Of a stretch of DNA of 6,750 bases, positions 1-5,521 are shown piece after piece; within the stretch, counting starts at the first letter, position 1, and each line of letters starts with the position of its first letter. Source of the DNA: Nitrospina sp. (GTDB taxonomy: Bacteria; Nitrospinota; Nitrospinia; Nitrospinales; VA-1); contig JABJCF010000331.1 in the NCBI GenBank assembly GCA_018665625.1, positions 1 through 6,750 of the forward strand, in the 5' to 3' direction. The notes beneath the pieces are model-generated. The model did not search any database. It was not told the origin of the DNA and worked only from the letters and a program-made list of their open reading frames with translations. The position numbers were made by a program, and so were the translations under genes.

Positions 1-246
1 ACGGCTTGCAAAATTTGTCACGGTGTTACTGGGAACGGATTCGGAATTATGGCGCAAGGATTGAACCCTCCTCCCAGAAACTTTACCTGCCGTTCAACCA
101 TGGAAACCATTTCAGACGGTCAGTTATTCTGGATCATTCGTAACGGTTCGCCTGGCACAGGAATGCCTGCCTTCAAAAATCTGAAGGATAAGGAAATCTG
201 GCAGATTGTTCATTACCTAAGAATATTTTCTAAACAAAAACGCTAA
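1..246 (+). CDS. Monohaem c-type cytochrome, C-terminal part (5' end outside window)
   Basis: The reading frame is open from base 1 and ends at TAA 244-246, giving 81 visible residues. A haem c attachment motif CKICH (visible residues 3-7, bases 7-21) is followed by PPPRNFTC, then DGQLFWII and GTGMP, where Met55 is the likely sixth haem-iron ligand, and a C-terminal amphipathic helix. This is the standard order of a class I cytochrome c, so the protein is probably a periplasmic electron carrier. Compared with its two complete paralogues in the window (169 and about 148 residues), roughly 70-90 N-terminal residues, including the signal peptide, lie off the left edge. The internal ATG at base 49 is not the start, because it lies after the haem motif. 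The stop overlaps the start of the next cytochrome gene, so the two are surely co-transcribed. Redox partner unknown. Confidence 0.9.
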   Translation, partial: TACKICHGVTGNGFGIMAQGLNPPPRNFTCRSTMETISDGQLFWIIRNGSPGTGMPAFKNLKDKEIWQIVHYLRIFSKQKR

Positions 247-755
247 TGCCAAAGTGGGTCGCAATTTTCGGATTAACCGTTGGCTTATTATTTCATTCAA
301 GCCTGGCTGCCGAACAAGAATCAGAACTAACCAAAACCATTGACCCAAATTTTGTACCCGTAAAAATATATACGGTGGTTTCGGGAATCTGCCCTCAAAA
401 TAGAACTACCAAAACAGCTCCTGGCAGGTATCTGGATAAAACCAACCCACTTCCACCAACAAAAGAAAATATAGAAAGAGGCAAGAAACTTTTTACAGAA
501 GATGCGAAGCCAACTGCCTGCAAGCTCTGTCACGGACATCGAGGAAACGGCAATGGAAGCCTTGCAAGAAGGATGGAACCGCCTCCGAGAAATTTCACTT
601 GTGGAAAAGTGATGGATGATTTGCCGGATGGACAATTATTCTGGATCATACAAAATGGCTCAAAAGGTACAGCCATGCCGGCCCATAAATTTTCATTGAA
701 CAAGGAACAAATTTGGCAATTGATTCTTTATATAAGAAACTTTTTAGAAACTTAA
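246..755 (+). CDS. Monohaem c-type cytochrome, periplasmic
   Basis: A complete 169-residue protein. Residues 1-21 form a typical Sec signal peptide (Lys3, hydrophobic core, cleavage likely near SLA-A), so the mature protein is exported and receives its haem in the periplasm. The haem motif CKLCH is at residues 92-96 (bases 519-533), and the likely Met ligand is Met144 in GTAMP. Two further cysteines stand out: Cys49 in a CPQNRTT motif and Cys119 in PPPRNFTC. The C-terminal half closely resembles the preceding truncated cytochrome (shared blocks PPPRNFTC and DGQLFWII), so the two arose by tandem duplication. The start is set by the signal peptide and by the TAATG overlap with the upstream stop. 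There is no good Shine-Dalgarno sequence, so translation is probably coupled. Likely role is electron transfer in a respiratory chain; the exact partner cannot be told from sequence. Confidence 0.92.
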   Translation: MPKWVAIFGLTVGLLFHSSLAAEQESELTKTIDPNFVPVKIYTVVSGICPQNRTTKTAPGRYLDKTNPLPPTKENIERGKKLFTEDAKPTACKLCHGHRGNGNGSLARRMEPPPRNFTCGKVMDDLPDGQLFWIIQNGSKGTAMPAHKFSLNKEQIWQLILYIRNFLET

Positions 756-780
756 GGAAATGGTAAATATCCCCATCTTA

Positions 781-801
781 GGTTTGAAATTAAACCCGGA
801 G
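781..801 (+). promoter_or_regulatory. Ribosome binding site of the triple-haem cytochrome, with small adjacent hairpin
   Basis: GGAG at 798-801 lies 7 bases before the ATG at 809 and fixes that start. Directly upstream is a short inverted repeat, GGTTT (781-785) and AAACC (792-796), with a 6-base loop. A 5-bp AT-rich stem is weak, so any effect on translation is speculative. Confidence 0.5.
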
Positions 802-808
802 TATTAAT

Positions 809-1804
809 ATGTTCAGATGGTCGACTTCTTTTATATTACTTGTCCTGTATTTATTTTTGTCCTCTTCAGTTTGGGCAGGAAACGATGGTTACGCTGAGAA
901 GATCATTAACAGCCAATGCAAAAATTGTCATCGTTTTGAAGGGGAGCCCAAATCAAAATTTGAACTCAAAGCTCCCGATCTAATGTGGGGAGGTGTCAAA
1001 TTCCAGAAACCGTGGCTGGTAAGACGATTGCTTGGGCAGGAGGACAATCTCTATCCCAATGGATATCGTTGGGATAAATTGCGGCTATCACTAAAACATA
1101 TGATTTCGACTCATGAAGAGGCAGAAATAGTTGCAAGTTATATGGAGAAGAAATTTAAAGACCCTCGTGTAAAAAAAAGTTTTGTCGACATGTCAACCTT
1201 TAGCGAAATGGAAGCATCGCTGGGCGCAGAAATATTCCGAGAATATTCCTGCCTGGGTTGCCACCAGATTAAGGACGACGAAGGAAAACTAATTGGGGGA
1301 CCCATTAGCGTAACTCTATTTGATGCAGGCAATCGCTACACCCTCGATTGGTGGAGCCGGTTCGCAGAAAACCCGCAGGACTTCACCCCGCATAGCGGAG
1401 AATACCTGGCTGATATCAGTATGAGAAAAGCACGCCACATAATTGGCTATGTTATGACTTTAGGCGTAAAAGATTTTAAATTTTACGAACCCTGGAAATC
1501 CAAAGAATTTAAAAATGCAGATCTCGAACGCGGAGCGCAGGTTTATAAAGAATATTGCGTGCAATGTCATGGGAAAACAGGAGGAGGGGATGGTCCCGGA
1601 GCAAAAGGACTCGACCCAAAACCTGCTATGCATTCAGAACTACCTTTGAGTGATTACCCCGATGACTACCTTTATAACCTTATTTATTATGGAGGAAAAA
1701 GCGTTGGCAAATCCCCAAATATGCCTGATTGGGGACTCACCCTGCCCCCGCAAAATATTGCCGATGTCATTGCTTATCTCCGCTCCACTTTTAAAGGCGA
1801 ATAG
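809..1804 (+). CDS. Triple-haem c-type cytochrome (three tandem cytochrome c domains), periplasmic
   Basis: A 331-residue protein with a Sec signal peptide (residues 1-23, hydrophobic core ILLVLYLFL, cleavage likely after VWA). Three CxxCH haem sites are spaced about 100 residues apart: CKNCH at 37-41, CLGCH at 148-152 and CVQCH at 250-254. Each is followed by a methionine and a closing helix. The third domain is canonical (Met305 in PNMPDW, then a helix ending in IAYLRS). Candidate ligands in the first two are Met98 and Met205, which are inferred from position only. With no membrane anchor beyond the signal peptide, it should be soluble or loosely attached in the periplasm. It starts 53 bases after the preceding cytochrome with its own GGAG and is probably in the same operon. 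The likely role is passing electrons between a respiratory dehydrogenase or oxidoreductase and a downstream acceptor. No enzyme-specific motif was recognised, so no gene name is given. Confidence 0.9.
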   Translation: MFRWSTSFILLVLYLFLSSSVWAGNDGYAEKIINSQCKNCHRFEGEPKSKFELKAPDLMWGGVKFQKPWLVRRLLGQEDNLYPNGYRWDKLRLSLKHMISTHEEAEIVASYMEKKFKDPRVKKSFVDMSTFSEMEASLGAEIFREYSCLGCHQIKDDEGKLIGGPISVTLFDAGNRYTLDWWSRFAENPQDFTPHSGEYLADISMRKARHIIGYVMTLGVKDFKFYEPWKSKEFKNADLERGAQVYKEYCVQCHGKTGGGDGPGAKGLDPKPAMHSELPLSDYPDDYLYNLIYYGGKSVGKSPNMPDWGLTLPPQNIADVIAYLRSTFKGE

Positions 1805-1818
1805 TAATCTCTTTTTTT

Positions 1819-1860
1819 CCTTCTGCGTTTCTTAATCTTCAAAGAAACGCAGAAGGTTTT
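1819..1860 (+). terminator. Probable Rho-independent terminator of the cytochrome operon
   Basis: A perfect 15-bp inverted repeat has arms at 1819-1833 and 1842-1856 with an 8-base loop, starting 14 bases after the stop of the triple-haem cytochrome. Four T residues follow the stem (1857-1860), which is a short tract for a classical terminator. A run of seven T precedes the stem. Position and stem strength favour termination; a dispersed repeat or mRNA-stabilising hairpin is the alternative. Confidence 0.65.
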
Positions 1861-2087
1861 CACCCCCTCAATCTCTGTTCCCCCTATTTCTAAAATCCCT
1901 TTAAAGGTTATGTTTTCAACCTGATTTAATGATAAAGACCTGATCTTTTTGGGTGCACACCTATTTATTAAAAATTTTTCATTTTGAATTCATCATAATT
2001 TAATGGCGATATTAAACGCCCGGACTATATTTATGGCTAGTACGTAAAAAATATTTACTGATAAAACGTAAAATTTTTCATACTGCC
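1861..2087. other. AT-rich intergenic region, probable promoter region for the two-component operon
   Basis: No credible gene is seen on either strand between the cytochrome operon's hairpin and the response regulator. The DNA is AT-rich and holds several short symmetric elements. These are a 10-bp palindrome CCTTTAAAGG (1898-1907), the direct repeat ACCTGAT (1919-1925 and 1938-1944), the inverted repeat TTTAAT-N6-ATTAAA (1999-2016), and the direct repeat ACGTAAAA (2042-2049 and 2066-2073). A promoter must lie here if the hairpin ends upstream transcription. No convincing -35/-10 or -24/-12 pair stands out, so none is called. Confidence 0.45.
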
Positions 2088-2096
2088 TAAGGAGGT
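2088..2096 (+). promoter_or_regulatory. Strong Shine-Dalgarno sequence of the response regulator
   Basis: TAAGGAGGT is a near-perfect complement of the 16S rRNA 3' end. GGAGG ends 5 bases before the ATG at 2101. It is the strongest ribosome binding site in the window and fixes the start. It suggests the regulator is made in excess over the kinase, whose site (TAAGGT, 2541-2546) is weaker. Confidence 0.8.
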
Positions 2097-2100
2097 TCCA

Positions 2101-2523
2101 ATGTCATTCATAGAAGATGCTTCCAGCACAAAAGGAAAAATTTTAGTCATCGATGATGAACCAGATGTTCGAGAAGTCTTAAGAATTCATCTGGAATCAG
2201 CAAATTTTAATGTTATTGAAGCTGAGAATGGTGAAGAAGGAATAAAACTTATGAAATCAGGTGCAAACCTGCTTCAAGTCGGTCTCATTATCTGTGACAT
2301 ACGCATGCCAAAGGTGAATGGGGTTGAAGCAATAGACTTTCTGAAAGAGAATGCACCATCTATTCCCATAATAGTAGTTACAGGCTATCCAGATTCGGAG
2401 TTGGCAGTTTCACTACTGAAAAAAGGAGTTAAAGATTATTTGGTCAAACCTGTAGAAAAGGAAACACTTCTTACGAAGGTAAAAGAAGCGTTGTCATCAG
2501 AACAAGAGTTCGATTACGTTTAA
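2101..2523 (+). CDS. Single-domain response regulator (CheY-like receiver)
   Basis: A 140-residue protein consisting almost entirely of one receiver domain (about residues 12-135). The acidic pair is Asp18-Asp19 in VIDDEPDVRE, the phospho-acceptor is Asp66 in ICDIRMP, the switch Thr is Thr94 in VVTGYP, and the conserved Lys is Lys116 in LVKPVEK. All residues needed for phosphorylation are present. There is no DNA-binding or enzymatic output domain, so it must act by protein contact or as a phosphorelay intermediate. The histidine kinase gene starts 31 bases downstream on the same strand, making it the probable phosphodonor. That kinase has no receiver of its own, which fits this protein supplying it. 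Downstream target unknown. Confidence 0.93.
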   Translation: MSFIEDASSTKGKILVIDDEPDVREVLRIHLESANFNVIEAENGEEGIKLMKSGANLLQVGLIICDIRMPKVNGVEAIDFLKENAPSIPIIVVTGYPDSELAVSLLKKGVKDYLVKPVEKETLLTKVKEALSSEQEFDYV

Positions 2524-2554
2524 AACCATGTTCCCATAAATAAGGTCCCTATCC

Positions 2555-5005
2555 ATGGACACTATTCCACCGGGTTCTCCTACCGCATCGGGGAATCAAA
2601 CGGGAGCACTAAAATCGAACAACATAAAGGCCGGATTAAAAAATAAATTAATCTGGACTATGTTGGGTGTTGGGGCGTTACCCTTGATCCTGGCTATGAT
2701 CCTTTCCTATCTTCAAGGAACTAAATCCCTCCAAGGAGTGATCGGAGCCAGTTTCAAGGCGCTAGCGTATGAAACTTCAACCAAGATCGACTTGCTTATT
2801 CAAGGTGAAATCATTGCCCATGACCGCCTTTCAGCAGACAAAATAATTCAGGATTCTATTCTGCAATCCCACCAAAGGCTACGTTTTCTAAACTCGACCC
2901 AACGAGGGCGCGTACTCGCGCAGGAAAAAGCGGATTGGGAGAATACCGATCGAAAAACAAAACCTCTTCATTATGAAGAATCAAGCATAGTCCTGAAAAA
3001 CTTTCTCCAAAGGAAGACTCCTTCAGCATTGGCCACACGTGCATTATTCGTTACAGACTCCTATGGGGTTTTGCGAGGCAGCATCAATGATTTTCCAGAA
3101 TTTATTACTAAGAATAATCCAGCCACAGAAAAAATATTCTCAGGGGAAAAGGCTACTGTATTTATTGGCTCCATATATAGCCATCCGAAATCAGACACCC
3201 CTCTTGTCCAATTTGCCTTTCCGATACAAGGGAAAAGAGGAAAGCCCATTGGTATACTCCATCACATATTTGATGCAAGGGAACTATTTTCTGGGTCCAT
3301 TGAACCAATCACCTTTGGAGAAACAGGTCACGTCATGCTGATCGATTCCAAGGGAGTCGTTATTGATTGCCCCATTTTACCTACGGGATTCCAATTATCT
3401 GATCCATTTTTGGTTCAAAGCGTTACACAAAAAAATCCCGATTGGGTAAAAATAAAAGGCGACGGGCACGGAGGGAAAGATCTTTCTATTATTGGTTTTT
3501 CACCATTAACTTTGACGCGGAAAATCACCACCCCCTCAACTGGAAACGATTGGTATACCTTCGCATGGCAGTCATCAGATGAATTGTTTGCGCCAATGAA
3601 CAAACTTTTCCTTTGGATCTCCACGGCAGGGATCGTTTCTGTTTTGTTAATTGGTTTTATGGGGTCAGTGGCGGCAAAAAAAATCGTTCAACCCATTCGG
3701 CGACTCCAGAACGCCGCATCAAGAATAGGAAAGGGAGAAAAAGTTGGACCACTGGAGATCAAAACAGGGGACGAAATAGAAGCACTTGCAGATGAAGTTA
3801 ACTCGATGAACGAAATGCTTCAGAAATCTTTTTCCGGGCTGGAAAATCAAGTGCTCAAAAAAACGCAAGAGTTTCGTTATCTAAAAGAATATACCGATAG
3901 CATTTTGATGAGCGTACCCGATGCCGTGGTAATTTTTGATCCCGATTTGAAAATTGAATATTGCAATGTAGCTTTTGAAAATATAATTGAAAAAAAAATT
4001 AGCTCTTTTCGAGGGGAATCCCTTTTAAGCTTATATCTTGATCCAGCAGAGCCATGGCAAACACTTCATGATGCATTAATAAAGGATCTCGAAAATGTGC
4101 AGCCCATTTCGAACCGAACTCTGGGCAACCAAACGATCCAGTGTTACACAGCAAAAGATCCTCTTGCTCCTATAGAATCACCTTCATTACAAAGCTTACA
4201 GCGAACAATAAAATTAGATGAGAAGGTTTTTGCTTTTAAGGTTTTTGATTTAGTTATTCAAGAAGGGAGCGAAAACCATATCGGCTTGTTATTAAGAGAT
4301 GTCACAGAAGAAGTAGACTTGCACGATCAGCTGGCCTTGGCTGAAAAGTTGTCTGGACTGGGAACATTAACCGCTGGCATCGCTCATGAATTAAATAATC
4401 CTCTTGTTTCTATCATGGGGTTTACAGAAGTGATCCTGGACGAGAAAGATCCAGAGAAAATAAAAAAATATGCCAAAAAAGTTTTTGATCGTTCCAAACA
4501 TATGGCATCCGTTATCCTCAACATGGCGGGCTATGTCCGAGCCCCTTCGACGGCCGACAAAAAAGAAGTGGATATCAACGAACGGATTGATGGAGCCATA
4601 GAAATTGCTATCCTGGCTTCCTACAGTAATGACATCCATCTTGATAAAAATTTTTCATCCCTCCCACCCATTCTTGCCAAGCCAGAAGAAATCCAGCAGG
4701 TTTTTCTCAATCTGCTAACCAACGCAGTTCAAGCAATGGAAGGAAAAGGGAAGCTGACAATATCTACCCAGTCTGAAAATGGCAATGTAATGGTAAAAAT
4801 CAGTGACACCGGCCCCGGTATTCCCCAAAAGTATCTCTCCAAAATTTATGATCCCTTTTTTACCACTAAAGAACAAGGCAAAGGCACTGGATTAGGATTG
4901 AACATTGTCCATCAATTAGTGGTAAAGTATGAAGGCCATATTGATGTGTCTTCCAGCTTGGAAAAAGGAACCACTTTTACGATCATGTTTCCTGCGCATC
5001 ATTGA
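2555..5005 (+). CDS. Membrane sensor histidine kinase (Cache-like sensor, HAMP, PAS, HisKA, HATPase_c)
   Basis: An 816-residue inner-membrane sensor kinase. After a roughly 30-residue polar N-terminus comes a transmembrane helix (about 32-54). A periplasmic region of about 295 residues follows whose pattern (ALFVTDSYGVLRGS, later GHVMLIDSKGVVI) suggests a double Cache sensor. The second transmembrane helix is about 351-373, followed by HAMP (about 374-427, with VQPIRRL), a short coiled coil, and PAS (about 443-585, starting near SILMSVPDAVVIFD). The HisKA domain carries phospho-accepting His611 in AGIAHELNNP. The ATPase domain has the N box (Asn719, Asn723), the G1 box DTGPGIP (751-757), the F box (DPFFTT) and the G2 box GKGTGLGL (775-782). 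All catalytic motifs are intact. The start at 2555 has TAAGGT 8 bases upstream. It is co-oriented with, and 31 bases after, the receiver gene. The ligand is unknown; cytochrome genes on both sides hint at a respiratory or redox signal. Confidence 0.93.
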   Translation: MDTIPPGSPTASGNQTGALKSNNIKAGLKNKLIWTMLGVGALPLILAMILSYLQGTKSLQGVIGASFKALAYETSTKIDLLIQGEIIAHDRLSADKIIQDSILQSHQRLRFLNSTQRGRVLAQEKADWENTDRKTKPLHYEESSIVLKNFLQRKTPSALATRALFVTDSYGVLRGSINDFPEFITKNNPATEKIFSGEKATVFIGSIYSHPKSDTPLVQFAFPIQGKRGKPIGILHHIFDARELFSGSIEPITFGETGHVMLIDSKGVVIDCPILPTGFQLSDPFLVQSVTQKNPDWVKIKGDGHGGKDLSIIGFSPLTLTRKITTPSTGNDWYTFAWQSSDELFAPMNKLFLWISTAGIVSVLLIGFMGSVAAKKIVQPIRRLQNAASRIGKGEKVGPLEIKTGDEIEALADEVNSMNEMLQKSFSGLENQVLKKTQEFRYLKEYTDSILMSVPDAVVIFDPDLKIEYCNVAFENIIEKKISSFRGESLLSLYLDPAEPWQTLHDALIKDLENVQPISNRTLGNQTIQCYTAKDPLAPIESPSLQSLQRTIKLDEKVFAFKVFDLVIQEGSENHIGLLLRDVTEEVDLHDQLALAEKLSGLGTLTAGIAHELNNPLVSIMGFTEVILDEKDPEKIKKYAKKVFDRSKHMASVILNMAGYVRAPSTADKKEVDINERIDGAIEIAILASYSNDIHLDKNFSSLPPILAKPEEIQQVFLNLLTNAVQAMEGKGKLTISTQSENGNVMVKISDTGPGIPQKYLSKIYDPFFTTKEQGKGTGLGLNIVHQLVVKYEGHIDVSSSLEKGTTFTIMFPAHH

Positions 5006-5068
5006 TAAAATTTATTTAACACATAAAGATGCTTTTCCATGATCAAAGCTGGGCCTAATTTTGAGCGC

Positions 5069-5515
5069 ATGAAAAAAATAATTTATTCCTTTTCAGTTGC
5101 CTTAATTGTTTTTGGTGCATCACCGGTTTTTGCTGACAAGCCAGACAAAGCTCAATGTCCGCAAAAAAGAACCACACCAAATGCACCCGTAAAATTTTCT
5201 GAGTTAACCAATCCTCTAGAAGCCACCGAAAAACGATTAAAAAAAGGCGAAGAACTTTATATGGACAAAGCACAACCTATTCAGTGTTTGCATTGCCATG
5301 GAGCAAGAGGGGATGGGACAGGTGAATTAGGTTTGCAGGCCAACCCACCGGCAAGAAACTTTACCTGCGCAGAAACAATGAAAAATATTTCGGATGGTCA
5401 GATGTTCTCGGTTATCAAAAATGGCATTGAAGGCACAGCAATGCCATCCTATTCAGATCTGGAAGACTGGCAGATTTGGGTGTTGATCCATTATGTAAGA
5501 CAGTTTGGAAAATAG
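5069..5515 (+). CDS. Monohaem c-type cytochrome, periplasmic (third paralogue)
   Basis: A 148-residue protein from the chosen ATG at 5069. That start gives a textbook signal peptide (MKKI, hydrophobic core, cleavage after VFA at about 22). An in-frame ATG at 5039 would add ten residues; neither has a convincing Shine-Dalgarno sequence, so 5039 remains possible. The haem motif CLHCH is at residues 73-77 (bases 5285-5299), and the likely Met ligand is Met125 in GTAMP. Like its paralogue at 246-755 it has an N-terminal CPQKRTT (Cys30), a TNPL segment and PPARNFTC (Cys100). It therefore belongs to the same family as the two cytochromes at the left of the window. It follows the kinase by 63 bases on the same strand and is probably co-transcribed with the two-component genes. 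Likely role: periplasmic electron carrier, or conceivably a redox partner of the sensor (inference only). Confidence 0.9.
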   Translation: MKKIIYSFSVALIVFGASPVFADKPDKAQCPQKRTTPNAPVKFSELTNPLEATEKRLKKGEELYMDKAQPIQCLHCHGARGDGTGELGLQANPPARNFTCAETMKNISDGQMFSVIKNGIEGTAMPSYSDLEDWQIWVLIHYVRQFGK

Positions 5516-5521
5516 TCCGGG

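Noticed and set aside
327..635. 102-codon open frame on the - strand inside the second cytochrome gene
   Set aside because: It lies antisense to a cytochrome with an intact signal peptide and haem motif, and its product shows no recognisable domain.
1934..1950. Second terminator-like hairpin AAAGA/TCTTT followed by T residues
   Set aside because: A 5-bp AT-rich stem with a 5-base loop is too weak, and there is no gene directly upstream for it to terminate.
2004..2050. Sigma-54 style promoter around TGGC sequences
   Set aside because: The TGGC matches at 2004 and 2034 lack a TTGC element at the required spacing.
4391..4639. 82-codon open frame on the - strand inside the kinase gene
   Set aside because: It is antisense to the HisKA region, which has full catalytic motifs; no independent coding signal is seen.
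5039..5068. Upstream ATG giving a ten-residue longer third cytochrome
   Set aside because: It has no clear ribosome binding site, and the start at 5069 gives a more typical signal peptide; not fully excluded.
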